Assembly: GCF_001552075.1 (NCBI RefSeq)
Contig: NZ_BCQM01000004.1
Coordinates: 62,001 to 126,000, forward strand
Source: Arthrobacter luteolus NBRC 107841
GTDB lineage: Bacteria > Actinomycetota > Actinomycetes > Actinomycetales > Micrococcaceae
DNA: 64,000 nt
Direction: 5' to 3'
Positions 35,992 to 45,242 of the stretch are shown here, piece by piece; position 1 is the first letter of the stretch, and every line of letters starts with the position of its first letter. Below the pieces are notes generated by a model, which was not told the origin of the DNA, did no database searches, and saw only the letters and a program-made list of their open reading frames with translations. The position numbers and the translations under genes were made by a program.

Positions 35992-36804
35992 CTAGACGTG
36001 CAAAAGGCTGGGCGCTGCTCCGAGCAGGCTCTTGGTGTAATCATTGGTGGGCCGGTCGAAGACCTCGCGGGCGGGGCCTTCCTCGACGATCCGCCCGAAA
36101 TACATCACGCAGATCCGGTCCGAGACATAGCGGACGGTCTGGATATCGTGCGAAATAAAGACCATGCCGAGGTTCAGTTCCCGCTTCAGGTCGGAGAGCA
36201 GGTTCAGGACCTGCGCCCGCACCGAAACATCCAGGGCCGACGTCGGTTCGTCCGCCACGATCACCGACGGATCCAGGCACAGCGCCCGGGCGATGGCGAC
36301 GCGCTGGCGCTGCCCGCCGGAGACCTGGTGCGGGGTTACCTCGGCGGCGGACTGCGGCAGCCCCACCAGGCTCAGGAGTTCCCGGACCTTGGCCAGCCGG
36401 GTCTGCTGGTTGCCGATGCCGTGTACCTGGAGCGGGTCGGTCAGGATGTCCTGGATGGTCATGCGCGGGTTCAGGGCGGTGGCCGGATCCTGGAACACCA
36501 CGCCGACGGCGCGGCCGAAGGTCTTCTTCGAGGAGGAGGCCCGGGTGCTGACCTTGGTTCCCTGGAAGAGGACTTCCCCTGCCGTGGGCTCCTGCAGCCC
36601 CACCAGGACGGAAGCCAGCGTGGACTTGCCGCAGCCGGATTCGCCGACGATGCCCACGGTTTCACCGCGACGCACCGTGAAGTCCACGCCGTCCACGGCC
36701 TTGACGATGTTGGGCCGGAACAGGGACCCGGTGCGGGCCCGGTGATGGACCTTGATGCCCTTCAGTTCCAGGACGGGGCTGTTGCTGCTGTCCGTGCTGC
36801 TCAT
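35992..36804 (-). CDS. Sialic-acid-linked ABC transporter ATP-binding protein (OppF/DppF type)
   Basis: A 270-residue ATPase. [41 protein letters not shown] and [11 protein letters not shown] are complete. The N-terminal [31 protein letters not shown] segment is typical of OppF-type subunits. It pairs with the ATPase half of the fused protein encoded next upstream (ATGA overlap at 36801), giving the heterodimeric motor of a peptide-type importer recruited for sialic acid. Confidence 0.93.
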   Translation of the reverse strand: MSSTDSSNSPVLELKGIKVHHRARTGSLFRPNIVKAVDGVDFTVRRGETVGIVGESGCGKSTLASVLVGLQEPTAGEVLFQGTKVSTRASSSKKTFGRAVGVVFQDPATALNPRMTIQDILTDPLQVHGIGNQQTRLAKVRELLSLVGLPQSAAEVTPHQVSGGQRQRVAIARALCLDPSVIVADEPTSALDVSVRAQVLNLLSDLKRELNLGMVFISHDIQTVRYVSDRICVMYFGRIVEEGPAREVFDRPTNDYTKSLLGAAPSLLHV

Positions 36805-38927
36805 GCTTCCTGCCTTGCGCTTGTGCCGGTTTCCACGAGGTCCTGGCGGTTGGACGTCTCATGGCTGGCCCAGTAGTGGTTGGTTTCGCCCACCTGGACA
36901 AATTCCAGGACCTGGTTCGGATCGGCGTCGGGCCGCAGCGACCGTTCGGCGAAGCGGTCGCCCGGGGCGAAGTCCCGCGGGGAGGGGACGGTGCCCTGGA
37001 TCTGGTGCAGGCGTTCTGCGCCGGCCTCGATGGACAGCACCGCTCCCAGCAGGCCGCGGGTGTATTCGTGCCGGGGGTCGCCCAGCAGGTCCGGAACGTC
37101 TCCGGACTCCACTACCTGTCCGGCGTACATCACCGTGACCCGGTGGGCCAGCGAGGCCACCAGGGCCAGGTCGTGGCTGACGAAGACCATTGCGAAGCCG
37201 AGCTGCTCGCGCAGTTCGTTGAGCAGGTCCACCACCTGCTTCTGCACGGTGACGTCCAGTGCGGTGGTCGGTTCGTCGGCGACCACGATCTTCGGGGAAC
37301 GGGAGAGTGCCATGGCGATCAGCACGCGCTGGCGCTGGCCGCCGGAGAGCTCATGCGGGTAGCTCTTCAGCGTGCGGTCCGGATCCAGCTTCACCAGCTC
37401 GAGCAGTTCGCGGGGGCTCTTGCGGCCGCCCCGCCGGGTGAGCTGCTGCATCTGGTCCTTGATGAGCATGGACGGGTTCAGGGAGCTCAGCGCGTCCTGG
37501 TAGACCATGGCGATCTGCTCGCCGCGCAGCCCCTTGTAGAGCTGGTCGCGTTCCTTCGGATCATTGGTAAGCAGTTCCTTGCCGTTGAACCGGATGGACC
37601 CGGTCAGCTGCGCGGTGCGGGGGAGCAGGCCCATGATCGCCAGGGAGGTGATGGACTTGCCGCAGCCGGATTCGCCGACCAGGCCCATGGTCTCGCCCTC
37701 GCGGACGGTGAAGCTGACCCGGTCCACGATGGCGGTGTCGCCGTAGCGCTCCGGGAAGCGGATGGAGAGGTCCTTTACTTCCAGGATCACCGGGGCGTCC
37801 GCTGCCACGGCGGGCAGCCGGTCGGTGCGGGTCGCCTCGACGGCGGCGAGCATCTCCAGCTCGGCGGCAAGGGCTTCCAGCGAGCCAGGTTTGTGAACAT
37901 TGGCTCCCGTGGAGGTGGCGGCTTCCTCTGCGGGAGGCCGGCCGCTGCCGGATTCCGTCAGGGAGGTGCCCGCTGCATCCAGGGCGGACGGCTGGGCGGC
38001 GGTGGCAACGGCGTCGACGGCGGCAGGTGCCTGCGTACCCTTCCGCGGCTTGCGGATCCGCGGGTTGACCATGGCATCGGTCAGGCCCTCGGCGAGGATG
38101 TTCAGCGCCAGCACGGTCAGCAGGATGGTGATGCCGCCGAACGTGGTCGGCCACCAGGAACCGCTGAAGACCACGTTGCGGCCGTCTGCCATCACGTTGC
38201 CCCAGGACGCGGCGGGCTGCTGCACACCGGCGCCCAGGAAGGACAGGGACGCTTCGAGGATGATCGCGTCGGCGACCATCACGGTGGCGAACACCAGCAC
38301 GGGTGCGGCGCAGTTACGGGCAATGTGCTTGAGCAGGATGTAGGTGCGGCTGGCGCCGATCACGCGTTCGGCCCGGACATAGTCCTCGCCGTACTGGGCC
38401 AGCACATTGGCCCGGACCACGCGGGCGAGCTGCGGGGTGTAGACAATGGCGATCGCGAGGATGATCACCGGAACGGTGGAACCGAAGAGGTTCAGTGAGT
38501 GGTCGCGCAGGGCGAACAGCAGGGCGGCGGCCAGTGCGATGCCGGGGAAGGCCATCATGATGTCGAGGATACGCATCACGGTCTCGCTGACGGCCTTGCG
38601 CGACGTGGCTGCGACGGCACCGAGGATGGAGCCCAGGATCAGTGCCAGTGCGACGGCGCCGAGGCCGATCGCGATGGACACCCGTGCTCCGTAGAGCATG
38701 CGGGAGAACACGTCGTAGCTGGAACCGTCCGTGCCGAAAATGTGTTCGCCGCCGGGCGGCAGCACGGGTGCACTGGATTCGTTTTCTTCGAACGGGGCGA
38801 AGAGCGGCCCGAAGATCGCGACCAGGACGATGAAGGTCAGGAATCCGAGGGCGAGTTTGGAGCTGAGGTTCAGAGCGGTGAAGCGGGCTCCGGTGTTGCT
38901 GAGCCGTTCGGCCAGTGAGTTGCGCAT
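36801..38927 (-). CDS. Fused ABC transporter permease-ATPase (DppC-DppD fusion)
   Basis: A 708-residue chain with two proteins' worth of sequence. Residues about 1-300 are a DppC permease (HIFGTDGSSYDVFSRMLYGARVS, EAA loop EDYVRAERVIGASRTYILLKHIARN, ILEASLSFLGAGVQQPAASWG). Residues about 300-385 are an Ala/Thr-rich linker. Residues about 385-690 are a DppD ATPase ([34 protein letters not shown]) with the C-terminal extension ending in the usual DppD-type region. The reading frame is continuous with no stop at the junction, so this is a true fusion. It covers both membrane and motor roles of the importer. Confidence 0.92.
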   Translation of the reverse strand: MRNSLAERLSNTGARFTALNLSSKLALGFLTFIVLVAIFGPLFAPFEENESSAPVLPPGGEHIFGTDGSSYDVFSRMLYGARVSIAIGLGAVALALILGSILGAVAATSRKAVSETVMRILDIMMAFPGIALAAALLFALRDHSLNLFGSTVPVIILAIAIVYTPQLARVVRANVLAQYGEDYVRAERVIGASRTYILLKHIARNCAAPVLVFATVMVADAIILEASLSFLGAGVQQPAASWGNVMADGRNVVFSGSWWPTTFGGITILLTVLALNILAEGLTDAMVNPRIRKPRKGTQAPAAVDAVATAAQPSALDAAGTSLTESGSGRPPAEEAATSTGANVHKPGSLEALAAELEMLAAVEATRTDRLPAVAADAPVILEVKDLSIRFPERYGDTAIVDRVSFTVREGETMGLVGESGCGKSITSLAIMGLLPRTAQLTGSIRFNGKELLTNDPKERDQLYKGLRGEQIAMVYQDALSSLNPSMLIKDQMQQLTRRGGRKSPRELLELVKLDPDRTLKSYPHELSGGQRQRVLIAMALSRSPKIVVADEPTTALDVTVQKQVVDLLNELREQLGFAMVFVSHDLALVASLAHRVTVMYAGQVVESGDVPDLLGDPRHEYTRGLLGAVLSIEAGAERLHQIQGTVPSPRDFAPGDRFAERSLRPDADPNQVLEFVQVGETNHYWASHETSNRQDLVETGTSARQEA

Positions 38928-38929
38928 GG

Positions 38930-39889
38930 TTACACCGTCCGGATTCGGGGGTTGATGAGCAGGTAGAGAAGGTCCACCACGATGTTGACCAGGACAAAGG
39001 CGACGGCGATGGTGAGCACCGCGCCCTGGACCAGGTTGGTGTCCGACGTCGTCAGGCCCACCACAATCAGGTCGCCCATGCCGTTGAGGCTGAAGATTTT
39101 CTCGATGACGACGGCACCGCCGAGCAGGTAGCCGACGCGCAGGCCCAGTACGGTGACCGGGGTGACGAGGGCATTGCGCAGGACGTTGCGGGCCACCACT
39201 GTGCGGTAGGGGACACCGTTGCCGATCGCGGTGCGGACGTAGTCGCGGTCCAGCTCCTCCACCATGGAGGTGCGCACCACGCGGATGAGCGAGGCCGAGA
39301 CGGGAATGCCCAGGGCCAGCGCCGGCAGCGTCATGGAGTAGAGCCACCCCACGAATCCGTACTGCTCTGCCCAGGCCAGCCCGCCGGTGGGGAAGATGGA
39401 TCCCTCGGGAAGGGCGAACCACTGGATCAGCAGGATCGCCAGCCAGAAGGACGGGGTGGCGATAGCTGCGATGGAGAAGATGCGGATGGCCTGGTCCGGC
39501 CAGCGGTCCCGGTACAGGGCGGCGGTGATGCCGAGCGTGAGGGCCAGGACGATGGCCAGCAGGATGCCCAGGAAGGTCAGCTGCAGGGTGACCGGGAAGG
39601 CCGCGGCGATCTTGGTGGCCACGGATTCTTCGGGCGGGTTGGTGACGCCGAAATCCAGCCGGATAACGCCGCCCAGGTAGCGCAGGAACTGGACAACCAG
39701 CGGAGCGTTGAGGCCGCGTTCTTCACGCCAGGCCTCCTTGGCTTCCTCGCTGGCGTTTTCACCCAGGACGGCGGTGGCGCGGTCTGCTGGGACCACGGAC
39801 AGCACGATGAACACCATGACCGTCACGCCCAGCAGCATGATCGGCAGGGCAGCAAGCCGGCGCCCAAGCAGGCGGATAAACATTGTCAC
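38930..39889 (-). CDS. ABC transporter permease (DppB type)
   Basis: A 319-residue membrane protein with six helices. The N-terminal RLLGRRLAALPIMLLGVTVMVF and the EAA loop DRDYVRTAIGNGVPYRTVVARNVLRNALVT, followed by GAVVIEKIFSLNGMGDL, are DppB hallmarks. GTG at 39889 is preferred: GGAG is 8 bases upstream, whereas the ATG two codons later is too far. Two bases separate it from the fusion gene. Confidence 0.92.
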   Translation of the reverse strand: MTMFIRLLGRRLAALPIMLLGVTVMVFIVLSVVPADRATAVLGENASEEAKEAWREERGLNAPLVVQFLRYLGGVIRLDFGVTNPPEESVATKIAAAFPVTLQLTFLGILLAIVLALTLGITAALYRDRWPDQAIRIFSIAAIATPSFWLAILLIQWFALPEGSIFPTGGLAWAEQYGFVGWLYSMTLPALALGIPVSASLIRVVRTSMVEELDRDYVRTAIGNGVPYRTVVARNVLRNALVTPVTVLGLRVGYLLGGAVVIEKIFSLNGMGDLIVVGLTTSDTNLVQGAVLTIAVAFVLVNIVVDLLYLLINPRIRTV

Positions 39890-39916
39890 TCAATAACTCC
39901 AATGCGCAGGAAAAAT

Positions 39917-39949
39917 CCGGCGGGACGCCGCAGGTGGGCGCCCCGCCGG
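39917..39949 (-). terminator. Attenuator-like terminator between receptor and permease genes
   Basis: On the minus strand an 11-bp stem (CCGGCGGGGCG / CGTCCCGCCGG, one G-U pair in RNA) is followed directly by ATTTTT, the form of an intrinsic terminator. It lies in the 70-bp gap between the receptor stop and the dppB-like gene. Partial termination here would yield more receptor than membrane proteins. Confidence 0.7.
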
Positions 39950-39959
39950 GGATGTGCCG

Positions 39960-41570
39960 TTACTTGCGGCCGACTCCAATGAAGGAGACGCCGGTCGTGG
40001 GCAGCGGCTGGAAGCCGTCCAGTGCGTTGCTGTCCCAGGCGGTGGGCAGCTTGCGGTGGAACAGCGGGTACAGCGGGACTTCCTCGGAAACAATGTCCAC
40101 CACGTCGCCGTGGATGGCCTTGGCCTTGTCGGCGTCGAGCTTCACGGCCTCGTCCAGCTTGGTCTGCACGGACGCGTACTCCGGGGTGGTGTTCCACCCG
40201 GCGCGGTTTTCCATCCAGGTGGCGCCGCGGTAGAACCAGCTGAGCAGGATGTCGCCGTCGTTGCCGAAGACCGAGGGATCACCCGGTGCGCACAGCACGT
40301 CGAAGTTCTTTCCGCCCACCTTTTCCGGTGCGTAAACCGCAGCGGACTGGAGGATTTCCAGGGTGGTGGTGACGCCGATGGCGTCCCAGTACTCCTTGAT
40401 CAGCGGCACTACGCGGGTCACCCAGCCGGTGTCCGTGGAGGTCAGGGTGATGGTGATGTTCTCCATCCCGGCCTCCTTGAGCAGCGACTTCGCCTTCTCG
40501 GCGTCGTAGCCGTAGGAGCCGGCGGCCTTGGTGTAGGAAGGGTGTCCCTCCTGGAAGTAGGACGTCGCCGCGGTGGCGTTGCCGAGCAGGGCCTTGGTGA
40601 TCACCGCGTCCGTGTCGATGGCGTAGTGCAGTGCCTGGCGGACGCGCTTGTCGGCGAACTTCTGGCAGTTGAACATCAGGAAGAGCAGGCCGAAGGACTG
40701 CACGGACTCCACATCAACCTTGCTGGCGAGCTGGTCCACGTCCAGGTAGGGGACGTCCTCGATCGCCTGGGTCCGGGACGGAACGGCGGCCACGCGTGCG
40801 GCGGGATCAGCCAGCAGCAGCCAGGTCATGTCTGCGACGCGGGCCGGGTATTTGCCGTTGTAGTCATCGAACTTCTTGAAGACGATCCGGTCTTCCTTGA
40901 CTGCGGAAACCAGGCTGTACGGTCCGGAGCCGACCGGCTTGAGGTCGAAGCCCGCGGGATCTGCGGTCACAACGGCCTTCGGCACGATCTTGATGACGGA
41001 AATACGGGGGCTGAAGCCCGGGAACGGGTACTTGAGCTTGAACTGGACGGTGGAGTCGTCCTTAGCCGTCACGGTGTCGATGAAGGGGATAAACCCTGCA
41101 AACAGGGACTTGTTCGCCGGATCGAGGACCCGCTCATAGGAGAACACAACGTCCTCGGTGGTCACCGGGTCGCCGTTGTGGAACTTCGCGCCGCTGCGGA
41201 GCTTCACCTCGTAGGTGGTGTCGTCGACCTTGACGGGCTCTGCGGCGGCCAGGGCCAGGTAGGGCTCGCGGGTTGCGGGGTGAAGTTCGGTCAGGCCCTC
41301 AAACACATGCAGGTTTGCGGCCTGGGGTGTTGCTCCCGTGGAGAGCATCGGGTCAAACCCGGTTGAGAGCTGGTAGGAAATGCCGGCCTCGATCGATCCC
41401 GTGCCTTCTGCGGCGGCAGCACTGCCGCCCGTGGCCGGGCTTCCTCCGGGGCTGCAGGCCGAAATGGAGCCTGCAAAAGCTGCGGCGGCACCCATGACGC
41501 CCGCCAGCTTGAGGAAGTTGCGGCGGCTTGAGTCGTTCAGCAGCGCGCTGGTTTCAAAAGAATTGCTCAT
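39960..41570 (-). CDS. Tat-exported substrate-binding lipoprotein (SBP_bac_5), sialic-acid importer
   Basis: A 536-residue receptor. The N-terminus has a twin-arginine motif Ser15-Arg-Arg-Asn-Phe-Leu-Lys21, a hydrophobic core and a lipobox-like ISAC with Cys39. Mature blocks typical of peptide receptors: [48 protein letters not shown] and [16 protein letters not shown]. First gene of the nan operon, so the ligand is probably free sialic acid or a sialyl-oligosaccharide; using an OppA-type receptor for sialic acid is known in some actinobacteria and satABCD systems. GAGG before ATG 41570. Confidence 0.9.
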   Translation of the reverse strand: MSNSFETSALLNDSSRRNFLKLAGVMGAAAAFAGSISACSPGGSPATGGSAAAAEGTGSIEAGISYQLSTGFDPMLSTGATPQAANLHVFEGLTELHPATREPYLALAAAEPVKVDDTTYEVKLRSGAKFHNGDPVTTEDVVFSYERVLDPANKSLFAGFIPFIDTVTAKDDSTVQFKLKYPFPGFSPRISVIKIVPKAVVTADPAGFDLKPVGSGPYSLVSAVKEDRIVFKKFDDYNGKYPARVADMTWLLLADPAARVAAVPSRTQAIEDVPYLDVDQLASKVDVESVQSFGLLFLMFNCQKFADKRVRQALHYAIDTDAVITKALLGNATAATSYFQEGHPSYTKAAGSYGYDAEKAKSLLKEAGMENITITLTSTDTGWVTRVVPLIKEYWDAIGVTTTLEILQSAAVYAPEKVGGKNFDVLCAPGDPSVFGNDGDILLSWFYRGATWMENRAGWNTTPEYASVQTKLDEAVKLDADKAKAIHGDVVDIVSEEVPLYPLFHRKLPTAWDSNALDGFQPLPTTGVSFIGVGRK

Positions 41571-41604
41571 CTGTTGCCTCGCCATCCATGTCACTTATCG
41601 GACG

Positions 41605-41616
41605 TAGGATGTCCGA
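41605..41616. promoter_or_regulatory. Candidate GntR operator in front of the nan operon
   Basis: TAGGATGTCCGA, 34 bases upstream of the receptor gene start. Identical 10-mer core (TAGGATGTCC) to the site before the sialidase gene. It is just downstream of the predicted transcription start of the minus-strand promoter, a position suited to repression. Confidence 0.65.
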
Positions 41617-41628
41617 TGCTTGTTCAGA

Positions 41629-41658
41629 ACTGTAAGGTTCCTCACAACAGCACGTCAA
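41629..41658 (-). promoter_or_regulatory. Predicted promoter of the nan operon
   Basis: On the minus strand TTGACG (-35, 41658-41653) is followed after 18 bp by TACAGT (-10, 41634-41629), matching five and four of six consensus positions. The predicted start is near 41622, so the operator-like site at 41605-41616 would lie at about +6 to +17. Predicted from sequence only. Confidence 0.5.
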
Positions 41659-41696
41659 GCGAATCACAATTAAGAATAAGCAACCCTGTCGTAAAG

Positions 41697-41710
41697 ATAG
41701 GACATCCTAT
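41697..41710. promoter_or_regulatory. Perfect operator-like dyad upstream of the GntR gene
   Basis: ATAGGA-CA-TCCTAT is a perfect 6-2-6 inverted repeat, the best copy of the motif. It lies 66 bases upstream of the GntR/FadR-type gene start and overlaps a TATAAC -10-like element (41708-41713), consistent with autoregulation of the regulator-nagB-nagA operon. Confidence 0.7.
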
Positions 41711-41775
41711 AACCTGTTGAGCATGCGGGTACCGTTACGCCGCGTGCCCACCTTTTCGTTGTCCCAGGAGGACCT

Positions 41776-42513
41776 ATGAGTCTGCCCTACGCCTCACCGC
41801 CGGCGGCCCGGTTCAGCGCCCAAAACCGCTCGCGGGCGCTGCAGGCCGACATTATGGAGCTGATTCTCGAGCGTGACCTGAAGGCCGGCGACGCCCTTCC
41901 CACCGAGGCAGAGCTCGTTGCCGCGCTCGGGATCGGCCGGAACACGCTGCGCGAGGCCCTCAAGGTTCTTCAGGCGCTGGGTGTTGTGGAAATCCGGCAC
42001 GGCTACGGCATGTTTGTGGCCCCGGCGAATTTCGATGCCCTGGCGGACGGCCTGACCTTCCGCGGCAGGCTCTCCCTGCGTCATGAAGGCAAAGAGGCGC
42101 TGCAGCTGGTGGATGTCCGGCAGGCGCTGGAGGCCGGGCTCATTGGTGAGGCCATGGACCTGTGGACGCCGGAGCACCTGGCCGAGATCGAGAAGACGGT
42201 CGGCGCCATGGAAGCCGCGGCAGCCAGCGGCAGGACTTTCACCGAGGTGGACGAAAAGTTCCACTACCAGCTCTTTGAACCCCTCGGTAATGAGCTGCTC
42301 TCCAATCTGATGTCCGTTTTCTGGAAGGTCTACCGCCAGATCCACCAGGAGCTGGGCGGGGATCCGCTGGTCAACCTCGTGGAAAACGCTGCCGTTCACC
42401 GCGGCATTGTTGAGGCCGTCAAGGCCGGAGACAAGGAACTGGCGTCGGAGCGGCTGCGGCGGCACTTCGACGGAATCCGGGCCCAGCTGGCGAAGCTGCG
42501 TGATGCCCCGTGA
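41776..42513 (+). CDS. nanR: GntR/FadR-family regulator, likely sialic-acid regulator
   Basis: A 245-residue regulator. The winged HTH (about 20-85) reads LKAGDALPTEAELVAALGIGRNTLREALKVLQALGVVEIRHGYGMFV. The FCD ligand domain (about 95-235) is all-helical with metal-type His/Asp positions (DEKFHYQL, AVHRGIVEAVKAGD). AGGAGG precedes the ATG by 4 bases. Divergent from the nan operon and first in an operon with nagB and nagA. By analogy with NanR proteins, its effector would be sialic acid or an amino-sugar phosphate. The name is by context. Confidence 0.85.
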   Translation: MSLPYASPPAARFSAQNRSRALQADIMELILERDLKAGDALPTEAELVAALGIGRNTLREALKVLQALGVVEIRHGYGMFVAPANFDALADGLTFRGRLSLRHEGKEALQLVDVRQALEAGLIGEAMDLWTPEHLAEIEKTVGAMEAAAASGRTFTEVDEKFHYQLFEPLGNELLSNLMSVFWKVYRQIHQELGGDPLVNLVENAAVHRGIVEAVKAGDKELASERLRRHFDGIRAQLAKLRDAP

Positions 42514-43253
42514 ACACCGGAATGCTGCGCGGCACCGCCGCTGTCCAGGTGAGGTGCCTGGAACCTGAGGATCTCGGTCCGGCGGCCGCTGATTGTGTCT
42601 TTGAAGCGCTTGCGTCGCGGCCGGAACCGGTGATCGGAGTTGCCACCGGCTCCTCGCCGTCGCCGCTGTACGCGGCGCTGGCCGCGAACCCCCGGGACTT
42701 CGGGGGCGTCACCTGGTTTGCGCTCGACGAGTATGTGGGGCTGCCTCCGGGCCATCCCGAAAGTTATGTCGAGGTGCTGCGCCGCGAAATCGTAGAACCG
42801 CTGGGGCTGGATCCGCGGACCGTCCACGTGCCCAATCCGCACACCGGAGACCACCAGGCCGCCTGTGCCCGGTACGAACAGCAGATTGCGGCAGCCGGCG
42901 GGATCGACCTGCAGATCCTGGGCATCGGACGCAACGGGCACCTGGCCTTCAACGAACCCGGCGGAGAGCTGGATTCCCGCACCCGGCTGGAAACCCTCAC
43001 CGAGGACACCCGCAGCGCCAACCAGCGGTTCTTCGACTCTCCCGAAGACGTTCCGACACACTGCCTCACCCAGGGGCTGGGCACCATCCTGGCGGCCCGG
43101 CACCTGCTGCTCATCGCCCAGGGCGCCGGCAAGGCGGAGGCGCTCCGTGCGGCGTTGAAGGGACCGGTTAGCCGGGACTGCCCGGCATCGGTCCTGCAGC
43201 TGCACGGCCGGGTCACTGTCCTGGCCGACGCCGCTGCGGCGTCGCTGCTCTGA
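42510..43253 (+). CDS. nagB: Glucosamine-6-phosphate deaminase
   Basis: A 247-residue isomerase-deaminase converting GlcN-6-P to fructose-6-P and ammonia. Blocks: GVATGSSPSPLYAAL, TWFALDEYVGLPPGHPESY with the catalytic Asp, and LGIGRNGHLAFNEPG with the active-site His. The GTG start overlaps the regulator stop (GTGA), so expression is coupled to nanR. Length fits the family (about 240-265). It completes both the sialic-acid and MurNAc routes. Confidence 0.94.
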   Translation: MNTGMLRGTAAVQVRCLEPEDLGPAAADCVFEALASRPEPVIGVATGSSPSPLYAALAANPRDFGGVTWFALDEYVGLPPGHPESYVEVLRREIVEPLGLDPRTVHVPNPHTGDHQAACARYEQQIAAAGGIDLQILGIGRNGHLAFNEPGGELDSRTRLETLTEDTRSANQRFFDSPEDVPTHCLTQGLGTILAARHLLLIAQGAGKAEALRAALKGPVSRDCPASVLQLHGRVTVLADAAAASLL

Positions 43254-43320
43254 CCGGCCACCCGTCCTTTCCTAGCCACCCGTCCTTCCCGAGTCGCCTC
43301 CGCATCGAAAGGCCAACCGC

Positions 43321-44700
43321 ATGACCGCCAACCAGGCGAAGCCTCCGTTTACCCCGGCGCAGCATTCCACGACTACCCCGGCGCAGCATTCCACGACGCC
43401 GGCACCCGGCCGTACTTCCGTGCAGACCGGGTCCGCATCCGGTGACCGCACCCGCACTGTGCTGCGTGGACGTGTGCTGCGTGGAACTGCGCTGGGCGGA
43501 ACTGAGTTGAGGGAGGACGCGCTCACCGGGGCCCAGATCCTGGTGGATGCCGCAGTTGTGGTGGACGGCGAGGAGCTCAGCTACGTGGGACCCGGCAGCG
43601 GCTTGGTGCCGCGCCCGGGCGACGTCGTCGTCGAGCTGGCGGCCGGCGAGGTGCTGGTTCCCGGACTGGTTGATCTGCACTGCCACGGCGGCTACGGCGT
43701 CGACTTTTCCGGTGCGGACGCGCAGGAAGCGCGCCGGGCCGTTGAGGCGCTGCATTCCACCGGGGCCACCACCGTCATGGCCAGCCTGGTGACGTCTGCT
43801 CCGGCGACGCTGCTGCGGCAGCTTGCCCTGCTTGCGGATCTGGCGGAGGAGGGCCTGATCGCCGGCCTGCACCTGGAAGGCCCGTTCCTCGCGGAGGCGC
43901 GCTGCGGTGCCCAGGATCCACAGTGGCTTCGCGCTCCGGACCTCGGGCTGGCCCGGGAATTCATCAGTGCCGCCCGCGGCCAGCTCCGCACCATGACCTA
44001 CGCGCCGGAACTGCCCGGAGCCGCTGCCCTGGTGGAGCTCCTGGCGGAGAACGGAGTGGTGCCGTCGCTCGGCCACACCGCCTGCTCACCGGAGGAAGCC
44101 GCGCAGTCCCTGGCACTGGCCCGGCAGCACCTCACGGCATCCGGTGTTCCCCAGGAGGCCGCCCGGCCCACGGTCACCCACCTGTTCAACGGGATGGACC
44201 CCATCCACCACCGGGCCCCCGGGGCCTTGTCCGCCTGCCTGCGCGCAGCGAAGGCAGGCGGCGCGGCGGTAGAGCTCATCACTGACAACACCCATCTGGA
44301 TCCCTACCTCGTGGCCACCATGTTTGAGCTGCTGGGCGCGGAGAACATTGCCCTGGTCACCGATTCCATGTCGGCGGCCGGCCTGGCCGACGGACAGTAC
44401 CAGCTAGGGCCCTCCGAAGTGACAGTGCGGGAGGGTGTTGCCCGGCTCGCCTCAACCGGCTCCATTGCCGGCGGAACGGCCACCATGCTGGACCTGGTCC
44501 GCAATTCCGTCAGGGCCGGAGCCAGCCTCAACGATGCGGTCACCTCGGCTGCAGCCGTGCCGGCCGGGGTTCTGGGCCGCGGGCAGGAGATTGGCGTTCT
44601 TGCCGCCGGCGCCGCCGCCGACCTTCTGGTGCTGGGGCCGGCGCTTGAGCTGGCCCGGGTGATGCGCCGGGGCCAGTGGCTTGCCCCGCAGCCGGCCTGA
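43321..44700 (+). CDS. nagA: N-acetylglucosamine-6-phosphate deacetylase
   Basis: A 459-residue amidohydrolase that removes acetate from GlcNAc-6-P. Metal and catalytic motifs: DLHCHGGYGVDF, LHLEGPFL, SLGHTAC, VTHLFNGMDPIHHR and ALVTDSMSAAG with the catalytic Asp. The first about 45 residues (Ala/Thr/His/Pro-rich, with TPAQHSTT twice) precede the usual start of the fold and are encoded by a 24-bp tandem duplication. No better internal start with a Shine-Dalgarno was seen, so the extension may be genuine. Confidence 0.92.
   Translation: MTANQAKPPFTPAQHSTTTPAQHSTTPAPGRTSVQTGSASGDRTRTVLRGRVLRGTALGGTELREDALTGAQILVDAAVVVDGEELSYVGPGSGLVPRPGDVVVELAAGEVLVPGLVDLHCHGGYGVDFSGADAQEARRAVEALHSTGATTVMASLVTSAPATLLRQLALLADLAEEGLIAGLHLEGPFLAEARCGAQDPQWLRAPDLGLAREFISAARGQLRTMTYAPELPGAAALVELLAENGVVPSLGHTACSPEEAAQSLALARQHLTASGVPQEAARPTVTHLFNGMDPIHHRAPGALSACLRAAKAGGAAVELITDNTHLDPYLVATMFELLGAENIALVTDSMSAAGLADGQYQLGPSEVTVREGVARLASTGSIAGGTATMLDLVRNSVRAGASLNDAVTSAAAVPAGVLGRGQEIGVLAAGAAADLLVLGPALELARVMRRGQWLAPQPA
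43351..43398 (+). repeat. Tandem 24-bp duplication inside the nagA 5' end
   Basis: Two adjacent 24-bp copies (43351-43374 and 43375-43398) starting ACCCCGGCGCAG and differing only in the last base. Each encodes TPAQHSTT in frame. The 24-bp unit keeps the reading frame, so copy number could vary without breaking the gene. Short similar repeats occur just upstream (GCCACCCGTCCTT twice, 43257-43289). Confidence 0.85.
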
Positions 44701-44782
44701 CGGACGTCCGGGCCCAGGGGGTCAACGCGGCCCGTTCCGGTCGGTTCCGGTGCAGCCCCCCCCGGTGCTTAGGCCAGGACGC

Positions 44783-45070
44783 TTAGGTCAGGCGCTCGGT
44801 CAGGTGGACGGTGACGGTGTCTCCGATTTCCTTGCCCAGTTTCTTCCGCAGCTGGGCACTGATGGAGAGCATATGGCCGCCCGTTCCAGTGGGCATCAGA
44901 CCTCCCCTGACCGGTTCGTCATCCACTGTGGCGACAACCTTCACGGTCTTTCCGGTGCCAAAGAACCCGGCGGATCCGGGCATCTCCACGCAGGACCAGA
45001 TATCACCCTTGACGTTCACCCCGATGGGAGCGGTAAACGTGTGATCGAGGGGACCCGGAACTTCAGCCAT
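44783..45070 (-). CDS. DUF1905-domain protein
   Basis: 95 residues matching the compact beta-rich DUF1905 type: HTFTAPIGVNVKGDIWSCVEMP, FGTGKTVKVVATVDDEPV, MLSISAQLRKKLGKEIGDTVTVHL. Usually 80-100 residues, so it is complete. AGGAG precedes ATG 45070. Function of the family is unknown; it is found alone or fused to YdeI-type domains. Confidence 0.8.
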   Translation of the reverse strand: MAEVPGPLDHTFTAPIGVNVKGDIWSCVEMPGSAGFFGTGKTVKVVATVDDEPVRGGLMPTGTGGHMLSISAQLRKKLGKEIGDTVTVHLTERLT

Positions 45071-45242
45071 CGTGTTCTCCTGTTTCTGCCCGGCAACTTT
45101 GCCGGGGCTGCAAACCCTACCGGTTTCGGGTGTGCGGAGGAACCGAGGGTCAGCGGCCGAGCGGGGACGGGCCGGGGAAGGATGCGCCCTTGCTAGGATC
45201 GGCGCGTTGTCCCGTCCGCGAAAGCCCGCCTGAAGGGAAGCC

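Noticed and set aside
36432-36441. Further AGGATGTCCT match to the GntR dyad core
   Set aside because: It is inside the ATPase coding sequence (codons for a QDIL segment) with no flanking T/A; likewise AGGACATCCT near 50893. Both are treated as chance matches.
36801-38927. Possible artefactual fusion by a missing stop between permease and ATPase genes
   Set aside because: The frame is continuous across a long, compositionally normal linker and such DppC-DppD fusions are known in actinobacteria.
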